Source of the DNA: Crossiella sp. SN42
GTDB lineage: Bacteria; Actinomycetota; Actinomycetes; Mycobacteriales; Pseudonocardiaceae
Length of the DNA: 44,680 nt
Assembly (NCBI RefSeq): GCF_023897065.1
Contig: NZ_JAMHIV010000057.1
Span: forward strand, 1-44,680
Direction of reading: 5' to 3'
Every line of letters begins with the position of its first letter. Within the stretch, counting starts at the first letter, position 1. Shown piece after piece: positions 29,210-37,852 of the stretch. The position numbers and the translations under genes are program-made. A model generated the notes under the pieces. That model made no database searches, had not been told where the DNA came from, and was given only the letters and a program-made list of their open reading frames with translations.

Positions 29210-30682
29210 ATGGCCGAGCTGTTCATCGGCGGCAGATGGCTGGCGGCACAGGAGGGCGGCCAGCGGGAGATCCGCTGCCCCGCGGACGGTTCGGTCGTGG
29301 CCACCGTGGCCGAGGCGACCCGCGTGGACACCGAGGCGGCGATCGCGGCCGCGCGCACCGCCTTCGACACCGGCCCCTGGCCGCGCACCCCCGCGGCCGA
29401 ACGCGGGCGGCTGCTGCTCCGGGTGGCCGAACTGTTGCAGCGGGACAAGGTCGCGCTGGCCCGCGCCGAGGCCATGGACACCGGAAAGCGCTTGGTCGAA
29501 GCCGAGTACGACATCGACGACGTGACCGCCTGCTTCCGCTACTACGCCTCGATCGCGGCCACCGACGCCGGCCGGGTGGTCGACACCGGCAACCCGGAGG
29601 CCACCAGCAAGGTGGTCTACGAGCCGGTCGGCGTGTGCGGGCTGATCACCCCGTGGAACTACCCGCTGCTGCAGACCGCGTGGAAGGTCGCCCCGGCGCT
29701 GGCCGCGGGCAACACCTTTGTGCTCAAGCCCAGCGAGCTGACTCCCAGCAGCGCGATCATCCTGATGCGCCTGCTGGTGGAGGCCGGACTGCCGCACGGC
29801 GCGGGCAACCTGGTCCTCGGCGCGGGCCCCGAAGCCGGTGCGCCGCTGTCCGAGCACCCCGACGTCGACCTGGTCTCCTTCACCGGCGGCCTGTCCACCG
29901 GGCAGCGGATCATGACCTCCGCCGCGGGCACGGTGAAGAAGATCGCCCTGGAGCTGGGCGGCAAGAACCCCAACATCGTCTTCGCCGACGCCGACTTCGA
30001 CACCGCGCTGGACTACGCGCTCACCGCGGTCTTCCTGCACTCCGGCCAGGTCTGCTCCGCCGGAGCGCGCCTGATCATCCAGCAGGAGTGGCACGACCGG
30101 TTCGTGGACGCGCTGGTCGAGCGCGCGCAGAAGATCCGCCTCGGCGGGCCCTTCGACGAGCGCGCCGAGACCGGTCCGCTGATCTCGGCCGCGCACCGGG
30201 AGAAGGTCGAGGCCTACGTGGCCGCCGGGATCGCCGAGGGCGCGGTGCTGCGCTGCGGCGGCAAGCGGCCCGAGGACCCCGCGCTGGCCGACGGGTTCTA
30301 CTACCCACCGACCATTTTGGACGGTTGCCGGTCCGGGATGACCGTGCTGCGCGAGGAGTCCTTCGGCCCGGTCCTCACGGTGGAGACCTTCACCGACGAG
30401 GAGGACGCGATCCGGATCGGCAACGACACCGACTACGGCCTGGCCGGCGCGGTGTGGACGGGCGACGCGGGCCGGGCCGAGCGGGTGGCCGGGCGGTTGC
30501 GGCACGGCACCATCTGGATCAACGACTACCACCCGTACCTGCCCCAGGCGGAATGGGGTGGTTTCAAGCGGTCCGGCATCGGCCGTGAGCTAGGCCCGAG
30601 CGGGCTCAACGAGTACCGCGAGGCCAAGCACATCTGGCACAACCTTCGGCCGGCGCCGCAGAAGTGGTTCTCCGGCGAGTGA
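29210..30682 (+). CDS. betB: Betaine aldehyde dehydrogenase
   Basis: A 490-aa NAD(P)-dependent aldehyde dehydrogenase. Catalytic Cys282 is in SGQVCSAGARL and general base Glu248 in LELGGKNPN, 34 residues apart as usual in the family. The motif TPWNYPLLQ binds cofactor. It should oxidise betaine aldehyde to glycine betaine. It begins after a strong AGGAGGT ribosome site in a 34-bp gap. Because choline oxidase can do both steps itself, this enzyme may remove escaping aldehyde or act on another amino-aldehyde. Confidence 0.88.
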   Translation: MAELFIGGRWLAAQEGGQREIRCPADGSVVATVAEATRVDTEAAIAAARTAFDTGPWPRTPAAERGRLLLRVAELLQRDKVALARAEAMDTGKRLVEAEYDIDDVTACFRYYASIAATDAGRVVDTGNPEATSKVVYEPVGVCGLITPWNYPLLQTAWKVAPALAAGNTFVLKPSELTPSSAIILMRLLVEAGLPHGAGNLVLGAGPEAGAPLSEHPDVDLVSFTGGLSTGQRIMTSAAGTVKKIALELGGKNPNIVFADADFDTALDYALTAVFLHSGQVCSAGARLIIQQEWHDRFVDALVERAQKIRLGGPFDERAETGPLISAAHREKVEAYVAAGIAEGAVLRCGGKRPEDPALADGFYYPPTILDGCRSGMTVLREESFGPVLTVETFTDEEDAIRIGNDTDYGLAGAVWTGDAGRAERVAGRLRHGTIWINDYHPYLPQAEWGGFKRSGIGRELGPSGLNEYREAKHIWHNLRPAPQKWFSGE

Positions 30683-30718
30683 CCCTGCCCTTGCACCCCA
30701 CCACGCTCGGAGGTTGCC

Positions 30719-32248
30719 ATGACGACCGTCCGCTCGGACGACGCTGAGCTCCAGGAGTTCGGCTACCGCCAGGAACTGAAGAGGACCCTCGGAAACTTCC
30801 ACACCTTCGCCGCCGGGATCAGCTACATCTCCATCCTCACCGGCACTTTCCAACTGTTCTACCTCGGCTTCGCCCAGGGCGGCCCGGCCTACTGGTGGTC
30901 CTGGCCGATGGTCTTCGCCGGCCAGCTCATGGTCGCGCTCTGCTTCGCCGAGCTCGCCGCCCGCTACCCGATCGCGGGCTCGATCTACAACTGGGCCAAA
31001 CGGCTCAGCAACCCGCACGTGTCCTGGCTGGCCGGCTGGCTGATGCTGGCCGCCTCCGCCACCACGGTCGCCGCGACCGCGCTGGCGCTGCAGATCACGC
31101 TGCCGCAGATCTGGGACGGCTTCCAGCTGGTGCCGGACAACCCGACCAACGCGGTGATCCTGGCCAGCATCCTGATCGTGTTCACCACCGTGATCAACGC
31201 CTGCGGGGTCAAGCTGATGGCCCGGATCAACAGCGCGGGCGTGCTGATCGAGCTGATCGCGGCGGTGATCATGGTGGTGGTGCTGGCCGCCTTCGCCGTG
31301 CGCGGACCCTCGGTGGTGCTGGAGACCCACGGCACCGGCGAGGGCAACCCGCTCGGCTACATGGGCGCGTTCCTGGCCGCCTCGCTGGCCTCGCTGTACG
31401 TGATGTACGGCTTCGACACCGCGGCCTCCCTCGGCGAGGAGTCCAAGGACCCCTGCCGCAACGCGCCCAAGTCCATCCTGCGCGCGGTGACCGCCTCCTT
31501 CGTCATCGGCGGCCTGCTGCTGCTGTTCGCGCTGATGGCGGTGCGCGACATCAACGCGCCGGAACTGGGCACGATCGGCCTGCAGTACATCGTGCTGGAC
31601 GTGCTCGGCCCGGTGGTCGGCAAGATCTTCCTGGTATCCGTGGCCATCGCGATCGTGGTGTGCGTGCTCGCGGTGCACACCGCGGCGATCCGGATGATGT
31701 TCGCCATGGCCAGGGACAACAACCTGCCCGGCGGCGCGAAGCTGGCCAAGGTCAGCGCCCGGTTCCAGACCCCGGTGCTGCCCGCGCTGCTCATCGGCGC
31801 CTTCGGCATCGCCTTCCTGATGATCAACATCGGTCAGCCGCAGATCTTCTCGGTGGTCACCAGCATCGCGATCATCCTGATCTACCTGGCCTACCTGCTC
31901 GTCACCGTGCCGCTGCTGATCGCCAGGTTCCGCGGTCGCTGGCCACTGTCCACAGTGGAGGGTGCGGAGTCCCGATTCGGGCTCGGCAAGTGGGGTCTGC
32001 CGGTCAACATCGTGGCCGTGCTGTGGGGCGCGGCCATGGTGGTCAACCTGCTGTGGCCACGGCAGGCGATCTACAACCCGAGCCCGCCGTTCCACTGGTA
32101 CCTGCAGTGGGGCGCGGTCCTGTTCGTGGGCGCCGTCACGATCATCGGCTTCGCGTACTACTGGTTCGTCCAGCGCCACCGCAGCGGTGTGCTGGCCGAC
32201 CACGCGCACACGCCTGCCGAGGCGGCCCCGATGCCGGAGGTGCGTTGA
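30719..32248 (+). CDS. APC-family permease, probable choline/amine importer
   Basis: A 509-aa transporter with about 12 membrane helices. The N-terminal segment FGYRQELKRTLGNFHTFAAG, then ISYISILTGTFQLFYLGF, is typical of the amino acid/choline transporter (ACT) branch of the APC superfamily, which includes yeast choline permease. It is placed between betaine aldehyde dehydrogenase and choline oxidase, so choline or betaine import is the best guess. ATG 30719 follows GGAGG. The stop shares one base with the choline oxidase ATG (TGATG). A near-copy of the 13-bp palindrome lies at 31948-31960. Confidence 0.85.
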   Translation: MTTVRSDDAELQEFGYRQELKRTLGNFHTFAAGISYISILTGTFQLFYLGFAQGGPAYWWSWPMVFAGQLMVALCFAELAARYPIAGSIYNWAKRLSNPHVSWLAGWLMLAASATTVAATALALQITLPQIWDGFQLVPDNPTNAVILASILIVFTTVINACGVKLMARINSAGVLIELIAAVIMVVVLAAFAVRGPSVVLETHGTGEGNPLGYMGAFLAASLASLYVMYGFDTAASLGEESKDPCRNAPKSILRAVTASFVIGGLLLLFALMAVRDINAPELGTIGLQYIVLDVLGPVVGKIFLVSVAIAIVVCVLAVHTAAIRMMFAMARDNNLPGGAKLAKVSARFQTPVLPALLIGAFGIAFLMINIGQPQIFSVVTSIAIILIYLAYLLVTVPLLIARFRGRWPLSTVEGAESRFGLGKWGLPVNIVAVLWGAAMVVNLLWPRQAIYNPSPPFHWYLQWGAVLFVGAVTIIGFAYYWFVQRHRSGVLADHAHTPAEAAPMPEVR

Positions 32249-33792
32249 TGGAGGAGTTCGACTACGTGGTCGCCGGCGGCGGCACAGCGGGCGCGGTGGT
32301 CGCCGCGCGGCTGTCGGAGGACCCGGACGTGCGGGTCTGCCTGCTGGAGGCCGGACCGTCCGATGTGGACGATCAGGCGATCCTGCGGCTGGACAAGTGG
32401 ATGGCGCTGCTGGAGTCCGGCTACGACTGGGACTACCCGGTCGAACCCCAGGCCACCGGCAACTCCTTCCTCCGGCACGCCCGCGCCCGCGTGCTCGGCG
32501 GCTGCTCCTCGCACAACTCCTGCATCGCTTTCTGGGCGCCCGCTGAGGATCTGGACGAGTGGGCCTCGATGGGCTGCACCGGCTGGAGCGCGGCCGAGGT
32601 CTTCCCGCTGTACCAACGGCTGGAGACCAACGACGCGCCCGGCGAGCACCACGGCCGCTCCGGCCCGGTCAACATCATGACCGTGCCCGGCGAGGATCCC
32701 TGCGGCGCGGCGCTGCTGGAAGCCTGTGCGCAGCAAGGCATTCCGACCACCCCGTTCAACAGCGGCACCACCGTGGTCAACGGCGCCAACTGGTTCCAGA
32801 TCAACGCCACCAAGGAAGGCGTGCGCTCCTCCTCCTCGGTGTCCTACCTGCACCCGATCATCGGGCAGCGGCCGAACCTGGAGATCCGCACCGGGGTCCG
32901 GGTCAAGCGGCTGCTCATCGACGAGCACAAGCGGTGCACCGGGGTGGAGTACCTGGCCGCGGACCTGCACCACAGCCTGGAAGTGCGGGCCAGGCGGGAG
33001 GTGGTGGTCAGCTGCGGCTCGATCGACACCCCGAAGCTGCTCATGCTCTCCGGCATCGGCCCGGCACAACACCTGCGCCAGCACGGGATCGACGTCGTGG
33101 TCGACTCGCCCGGTGTGGGGGAGAACCTGCAGGACCACCCCGAGGGCGTGATCCAGTGGCAGGCCAAGCAGCCCATGTCGCGCAAGTCCACCCAGTGGTG
33201 GGAGATCGGCATCTTCACCACCACCCAGGAGGGCCTGGACCGCCCGGACCTGATGTTCCACTACGGTTCGGTGCCCTTCGACCTGAACACCCTGCGGCAC
33301 GGCTACCCGACCACGGAGAACGGCTTCTGCCTGACCCCGAACGTCACCCGCAGCCGCTCGCTGGGCACGGTCCGGTTGCGCAGCAGGGACTACCGGGACA
33401 AGCCCATGGTCGACCCGCGCTACTTCAGCCACCCGCACGACGAGCGGGTGATGACCCACGGCCTGCGGCTGGCCCGCAAGATCGTCGCCCAGCCCGCGAT
33501 GGCGGAGTGGGCCGGTCCCGAACTGTTCCCCGGCCCGGAGGCCACCACCGACGAGGAGCTGCTGGACTACATCCGCCGCACCCACAACACCGTCTACCAC
33601 CCCTCCAGCACCGTCCGGATGGGCGCGCCCGGCGACGCCCAGGCCCCGCTCGACCCGCAGCTGCGGGTCAAGGGGATCGACGGCCTGCGGGTGGCCGACG
33701 GCTCGGTGATGCCGTTCCTGGTCACCGTGAACCCGTGCATCACCACCATGATGATCGGCGAGAAGTGCGCCGACCTGATCAAGGCGAGCTGA
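32248..33792 (+). CDS. codA: Choline oxidase (GMC family)
   Basis: A 514-aa FAD enzyme. It is called an oxidase rather than choline dehydrogenase because it follows Arthrobacter globiformis choline oxidase residue by residue at the active site, as recalled: His89 in GGCSSHNSCIAFWAP (covalent FAD), Glu299 in DHPEGV (trimethylammonium binding), His451 in NTVYHPSSTVRMG and Asn495 in VTVNPCITTMM. The His-Asn spacing of 44 is the same as in that enzyme (466/510). Choline is oxidised through betaine aldehyde to glycine betaine with two H2O2. It is the last gene of the operon, followed at once by a hairpin terminator. Confidence 0.92.
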   Translation: MEEFDYVVAGGGTAGAVVAARLSEDPDVRVCLLEAGPSDVDDQAILRLDKWMALLESGYDWDYPVEPQATGNSFLRHARARVLGGCSSHNSCIAFWAPAEDLDEWASMGCTGWSAAEVFPLYQRLETNDAPGEHHGRSGPVNIMTVPGEDPCGAALLEACAQQGIPTTPFNSGTTVVNGANWFQINATKEGVRSSSSVSYLHPIIGQRPNLEIRTGVRVKRLLIDEHKRCTGVEYLAADLHHSLEVRARREVVVSCGSIDTPKLLMLSGIGPAQHLRQHGIDVVVDSPGVGENLQDHPEGVIQWQAKQPMSRKSTQWWEIGIFTTTQEGLDRPDLMFHYGSVPFDLNTLRHGYPTTENGFCLTPNVTRSRSLGTVRLRSRDYRDKPMVDPRYFSHPHDERVMTHGLRLARKIVAQPAMAEWAGPELFPGPEATTDEELLDYIRRTHNTVYHPSSTVRMGAPGDAQAPLDPQLRVKGIDGLRVADGSVMPFLVTVNPCITTMMIGEKCADLIKAS

Positions 33793-33797
33793 CCGGA

Positions 33798-33829
33798 TAA
33801 CCGGCGGCGCCTGCCAGCGCCGCCGGTTA
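33798..33829 (+). terminator. Stem-loop after choline oxidase
   Basis: A perfect 13-bp stem (33798-33810 with 33817-33829) and a 6-nt loop start 5 bp after the stop. There is no T-run, as is usual in high-GC actinomycetes. The last bases of the stem are also part of the TACCCT hexamer in front of the next gene. Confidence 0.75.
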
Positions 33830-33840
33830 CCCTGCCCGCC

Positions 33841-34347
33841 ATGATCACCGAACGCCCCGAGCCGCCCTACCGGGGCAGCGAACGCGAGACCCTGCGCGTC
33901 TACCTGGACTTCCACCGCGCCACCCTGGCCATGAAGTGCGCGGGCCTGTCCACCGAAGACCTGCGCCGCCAGTCCTCACCGCCCTCCACGCTGTCCCTGC
34001 TCGGCCTGGTCCGGCACATGGCCGAGGTCGAGCGCACCTGGTTCCGCCGGGTGATCAACGCCGAGGACATCCCGCTGGTCTGGTCGGACAGCTTCGACTT
34101 CCAGGCCGCCTACGACGCCACGAACTGCACCCGCGAGCAGGCATTCGCCGCCTGGGAGGCCGAGGTCGAGCACTCCCGGCGGATCGAGCTGGCGGCGGAG
34201 TCGCTGGAGGTGACCGGCTACCAGCCGCGCTGGGGCGAGCACGTCTCGCTGCGGCTGGTGATGCTGCACCTGATCCACGAGTACGCCCGGCACAACGGTC
34301 ACGCCGACCTCCTACGCGAGGGCATCGACGGCGTCACCGGGGCGTGA
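33841..34347 (+). CDS. DinB/DUF664 family protein
   Basis: A 168-aa four-helix-bundle protein of the DinB-like superfamily (mycothiol- or bacillithiol-dependent enzymes and relatives). Candidate metal-binding His residues are in LGLVRHMAEVERTWF and in LIHEYARHNGHADLLREGIDG. The function within the family is unknown; thiol-linked detoxification is a possibility. TACCCT lies exactly 7 nt before the ATG, so translation may be leaderless. It stands alone between the choline operon and the low-GC patch. Confidence 0.88.
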   Translation: MITERPEPPYRGSERETLRVYLDFHRATLAMKCAGLSTEDLRRQSSPPSTLSLLGLVRHMAEVERTWFRRVINAEDIPLVWSDSFDFQAAYDATNCTREQAFAAWEAEVEHSRRIELAAESLEVTGYQPRWGEHVSLRLVMLHLIHEYARHNGHADLLREGIDGVTGA

Positions 34348-34455
34348 ACCAGACACGCACATCCCGTGATCTCGGCGGCGCTTCGTCATCACCCGCCAAC
34401 TCTCCGTCTTGTTGCTGGGCGGAGAAGGGGGAAACAAATTCAATAAGGGGGGACT

Positions 34456-35657
34456 ATGTTCCTACGGGAACGTCCATGGCGGCATGCGCTGGTTCTGGTG
34501 CTTGCCGCTGGTTCTATTGTCGGCTCCGCAGGCTCTGCGGTAGCCTTGGCCAGCGATGTCGAGAAGGACCGTTCGCGGATTCAGCGACTGCTGACGGACT
34601 ATCTCACTGATCGGGCGAACCGGGTCACGGAAAGCAGTACTCTCGCGGTGCCAGCCGACCCTGTAAAACTGACTTCGGTAGCGGTCAGCCGGGGCCTTGC
34701 TGGCAAGTTCGCAGCTGAGGCTGCCGAGTTGGACGCTCGGCGTGACAGATATTCTGATCTTGGTGGCGCTTCAAATACGCCGAAGTGCAAGTCCGCGACG
34801 TTTTTGTTGATCACCGGGGCGCAGCGGCTGGTGTCGCACTGGTCGAGCAGACCCGGCTGCACTATCGGAATCCCAGCAGCGACCAGGCTCCCCAGTACCT
34901 GGACTACACGCTGAGCCACAAATTCTCCCTCGTTCGCAACGGTGCCATGTGGGTGCTGGACGCCGACTCCGTCCAGTTGCCCAGCGGACCGCTCTCGCCG
35001 TTCACCTACGTGGCGCAGAGCAGGGCCACACCGTTGGCGTAGCGGTCGGCCGCACCAGCCATCACCGATCAGTCGATGGGTCTGTGGAACCACTCCACCT
35101 CGGCTGCGCCGCCGACGGGTCGAGCTAAACTGGGATACGACTACACGGCCATGGTGAACTACGCTCGCCAGTGGGCGTACGCCAGGAACCCGCAGTATCC
35201 GAATTTCAACAACGACTGTGCGAATTTCGTGTCTCAGGCGTTGCGTGCCGGCGGCTGGGAGATCGTGCTCGACGCGTCCTCGGGATATCCGGCGAGAGAT
35301 CCCAAGAATTGGTATCACTATCAAGTCCAGGCCATCCATCACTGGAGCCGTACGTGGTCCATCTCGCATGAGTTCTACTTCTTTGCTCGCGACGAATCGC
35401 GCCGGGCGACTCCTTTGCGCTACTTCGAGGAGCTGTCGATCGGTGATATCCTCCAGGCTGACTGGAATACTGCAGAAGGAGAACCTGCTCCCGACGGTCA
35501 CCTTGACCACACGATGATGGTCAGCCGAAAGGATGGCACATCGCCGAATCAGATCCTGCTGACATATCACACCGAAGACCGATTCGATCATCCACTCGCC
35601 CTGGTGCTGGCTGCCGCACCGCTGAGCCGGGCGAACTATTACGGCCTCCGAACGTGA
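34456..35657 (+). pseudogene. Secreted amidase-domain protein, broken by frameshift and in-frame TAG
   Basis: The N-terminal part (from ATG 34456, with a signal peptide ending SAVALAS) is in one frame up to about 34758. One base appears lost near 34759, since the continuing frame gives WWRFKYAEVQVRDVFVDH. That frame is stopped by TAG at 35040-35042 and then continues in the same frame through a complete amidase domain (YDYTAMVNYARQWAY, NDCANFVSQAL with the likely catalytic Cys at 35217-35219, GHLDHTMMV with the likely His). The two lesions make it a pseudogene unless they are sequencing errors. The amidase part lacks its own signal peptide. GC content is clearly lower than in the flanks, suggesting acquisition. 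Confidence 0.8.
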
Positions 35658-35711
35658 GCATTACCGGTACCGTGTCTCACGAGGCATCATGACGTTCTAG
35701 GACAGGTGGTC

Positions 35712-36380
35712 ATGTCGTTTACCCGGGTCGGGATCGCACTTGCTTCCGTCGTCGCGTTGGCGGCTTGCACGAGCCCCGACCCGGGGAGCGTGACCCGTAC
35801 GACCGTACGCGCCATGTCCGAATCGGCTGCCGTTCGGCCGTCCACCTCCGCCCCGTGGCCCACGGCTGTTGTTGACGTGCGGCCGGTGCCGGACTCTGCT
35901 CGTGCCGAGTGGTTGGAGGCCCGGCTCCGCACCGTGCTCGAACCCATGGTCCGGGTGCAGAAGCTGGCCTCGGCCGTGCAGCGGGCAGGCGGCTCGATGA
36001 ATTACCAGGTTGCTGCTCTGGTGGGCGACGCCGAGAGTGGATTCGGTTCGGTAGCAGTGTATTTTGCCGCGCCGCCGTTCACCCGCGGCACGCCGGGCTG
36101 TCCGCCACCGGACGAGCGCACGTGCCGGATCCTTGATCACCCCGAGGGTGCGGTGGCGCTCGCTGACCGCAGCGCACCCGGCGCGGATCCGGCCGGCCTG
36201 ACCATCTCGGCTGAACGGTTCAACGCCGAGTCCTACCTCGTGGCCAGCGTTCGGGCCACCGATCGCGCCGACTCCACCCGAGCCGTCTTCTGGCACGGCG
36301 GCAAGCCCATGGGCCGAGTGCCGCTGACCGCGGATCAGGTCGTCGATCTGGTGACCCGGCCCGAATTCCGGCCGAGCTAG
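35712..36380 (+). CDS. Lipoprotein of unknown function
   Basis: A 222-aa protein with a lipoprotein signal peptide (MSFTRVGIALASVVALAAC, lipid-modified Cys19) and a Ser/Thr/Pro-rich linker before a domain of about 150 residues (LEARLRTVLEPMVRVQKLASA, FGSVAVYFAAPPF). ATG 35712 is preceded by AGGTGG; GTG 35706 is an alternative. No family was recognised. It lies in the same lower-GC patch as the amidase pseudogene. Confidence 0.75.
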   Translation: MSFTRVGIALASVVALAACTSPDPGSVTRTTVRAMSESAAVRPSTSAPWPTAVVDVRPVPDSARAEWLEARLRTVLEPMVRVQKLASAVQRAGGSMNYQVAALVGDAESGFGSVAVYFAAPPFTRGTPGCPPPDERTCRILDHPEGAVALADRSAPGADPAGLTISAERFNAESYLVASVRATDRADSTRAVFWHGGKPMGRVPLTADQVVDLVTRPEFRPS

Positions 36381-36697
36381 ATGTATTGCGCGCCAACAGG
36401 GCCCGGCCACCGCTGGCCCAGCAGTGGCCCTCACTTGTAACGGGCAGCACAGTCCCGGTCACCCGGGCGGCGGTTTCCGGCGCCCGCGTGAGCCCGAAAG
36501 CGACGGTCCGGTCTCGCGCCGCTTTCCCCATGGCCCGGACACAGGCCTCATGGCTCGATCGCCGCGGCAGCATCGCCAAGGTGGTCTGGACACCGACCCG
36601 CGGCGCAAGCGATTTCGGGCATACCTGAAAGGCTTCTGCCGCCGCGATGGCGCTGACCAGACTCATCCCGTTGAGGTTTTCCCCATCGGAGGTCGAG
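36381..36697. other. Gene-poor stretch of degraded appearance
   Basis: No convincing gene on either strand. It contains the first copy of a 50-bp imperfect direct repeat (36491-36540). A minus-strand open frame crosses it but has no ribosome site and mixed codon bias. Confidence 0.4.
36491..36540 (+). repeat. Imperfect direct repeat, copy A
   Basis: Shares GACGGTCCG, then TCTCG, then GCTTTCCC with copy B at 36921-36970, a shift of 430 bp. Read as protein, both give a TVRSR-x-AFPM-x-R pattern, so this may be a decayed duplication. Confidence 0.5.
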
Positions 36698-36934
36698 TTG
36701 ACTTCTCGTCTTGCCCGCACTGACCTGGCGCTCGCGGCCGCGGCCACCCTGACCGCCGGCCTGGCCACCCCCGCCTCGGCGGCCCCCGCGCCCAAGCCCT
36801 TCCCGGACTGCTCCGTCGGCTGGGCCTGCGGTCGGTCGGCGGCTACTGACCCAGCCGAGGAGTCGCGCGTGGCAGGCGCCCGGAGCTTGTCACGCGCAGC
36901 ACTCAGGACAACACTCCTCCAGGCTCAAAGATGA
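36698..36934 (+). CDS. Short secreted peptide, possible gene remnant
   Basis: A TTG at 36698 follows GGAGGT at 36689-36694, 3 nt before the codon. It opens a 78-codon frame with a plausible signal peptide (LALAAAATLTAGLATPASA) and a short mature part beginning APAPKPFPDC with two Cys. The 3' half looks random and runs into repeat copy B, so this may be a truncated exported protein rather than a working gene. Confidence 0.35.
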   Translation: MTSRLARTDLALAAAATLTAGLATPASAAPAPKPFPDCSVGWACGRSAATDPAEESRVAGARSLSRAALRTTLLQAQR

Positions 36935-36970
36935 CGGTCCGATCTCGTCGCGCTTTCCCTATGACCCGAC
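36921..36970 (+). repeat. Imperfect direct repeat, copy B
   Basis: Second copy of the element at 36491-36540. The two copies flank the short secreted-peptide frame. Confidence 0.5.
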
Positions 36971-37009
36971 CCCGGGCTCCCCGGCCGATAACGCGGTAAC
37001 ACTGGAGCC

Positions 37010-37624
37010 GTGCCCACACCCACGCCGCCCGTCCCGCGCCCCGGCCGCCGTCCCGGCCCGCGCGCCTTCGTGGCGGTGTTGTGCGCACTCCTGCTCGCCG
37101 GCTGCGCCGGGCTCACCGAACTGGTCAAACTTGGTGGCAGACTGGAACAAGCCGGTCTGGCGCAGGTCTCCACCCAGCACTCCAGCGACAACGGCCTGGT
37201 CCGGCTGCGCGTCCAGGCGCAGCTGAAGGACCCCAGGGCCGATGCCGAAGCGGCCGGGCAGAGCGCGGCCAAGGTGGTGTGGGACACCTACCCGCGGCGG
37301 GTCGACGAGCTCGAGATCGCCCTCAACGGCCGGCTGGTCCTGCGCGCCAGCCACGCCGAGCTGACCGACCGGCTCGGCGAGCGCAACCCCCAGCTCGAGG
37401 AGACCACCGGAGACGGCGACCTCGGGTTCTGGCTGCCGGTCGTGCTCATCCTGCTCGCGGTGCTGCTCGCCGGCGGGCTGACCGGTTTGTTGCTGTGGCT
37501 GCGCCACCGGCGTCAGCGCCGGGCCGCCGTGGCGGCGCAGCGACCACCTCCTTGTCCATCCGCGGTGGCCTGGCCGCCGTACCAGGGACCGCCACCCCCG
37601 TCCGGAAGGGGACGCACCCACTGA
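37010..37624 (+). CDS. Lipoprotein with C-terminal transmembrane helix
   Basis: A 204-aa protein. The N-terminus is Pro/Arg-rich, with a lipoprotein-like signal (VAVLCALLLAGC, Cys32). An extracellular helical domain (about 35-135) is followed by one membrane helix (about 141-163) and a short basic, Pro-rich cytoplasmic tail. Having both a lipobox and a C-terminal helix is unusual; Actinobacteria have similar LppM-like proteins with this layout (not tested here). GTG 37010 lies after GGAG. The stop shares a base with the next ATG (TGATG). Confidence 0.75.
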   Translation: MPTPTPPVPRPGRRPGPRAFVAVLCALLLAGCAGLTELVKLGGRLEQAGLAQVSTQHSSDNGLVRLRVQAQLKDPRADAEAAGQSAAKVVWDTYPRRVDELEIALNGRLVLRASHAELTDRLGERNPQLEETTGDGDLGFWLPVVLILLAVLLAGGLTGLLLWLRHRRQRRAAVAAQRPPPCPSAVAWPPYQGPPPPSGRGRTH

Positions 37625-37830
37625 TGTACGTCTACCTGTTGTGGCACACCAGTCATCTCGGTGGCCGGGACGAGAAGCTGCTGGGCGTCTACGCGACCCG
37701 CACCGAGGCCGAGGCGCGTGTGCGGCGCTCCCGCGCGCTACCCGGCTTCCGGGAGGAGCCCAACGGCTTCCACATCGCCGAGTACCGGGTCAACGCCGAC
37801 CAGTGGGCGGAGGGCTTCCTCACCGTCTGA
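37624..37830 (+). CDS. Small conserved protein (DUF7336-like)
   Basis: A 68-aa protein beginning MYVYLLWHTSHLGGRDEK and containing LLGVYATRTEAEARVRR and GFHIAEYRVNADQWAEGF. This layout matches small proteins I recall as DUF7336, often encoded alone. It has no signal or membrane segment. It is translationally coupled to the upstream lipoprotein gene (TGATG). Confidence 0.78.
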   Translation: MYVYLLWHTSHLGGRDEKLLGVYATRTEAEARVRRSRALPGFREEPNGFHIAEYRVNADQWAEGFLTV

Positions 37831-37852
37831 GCCGGCGGGGCACACTCCGCTG

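Noticed and set aside
31948-31955. TGTCCACA-like DnaA box within the palindrome copies
   Set aside because: Copies are dispersed inside genes, not clustered in an intergenic region, and only some resemble a DnaA box.
30895-32247. Upstream extension of choline oxidase through the permease gene
   Set aside because: Shadow frame over a well-supported membrane protein. ATG 32248 gives the family N-terminus.
35040-35042. TAG as a possible readthrough or recoding codon
   Set aside because: A separate frameshift at about 34759 in the same gene makes simple decay more likely, and no recoding element is visible.
36220-36795. Minus-strand open frame of 191 codons across the lipoprotein end and the gap
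   Set aside because: No ribosome site, overlaps the 3' end of a better-supported gene, and its composition looks like the reverse complement of GC-biased sequence. Its only notable part is the antisense of the repeated 50-bp element.
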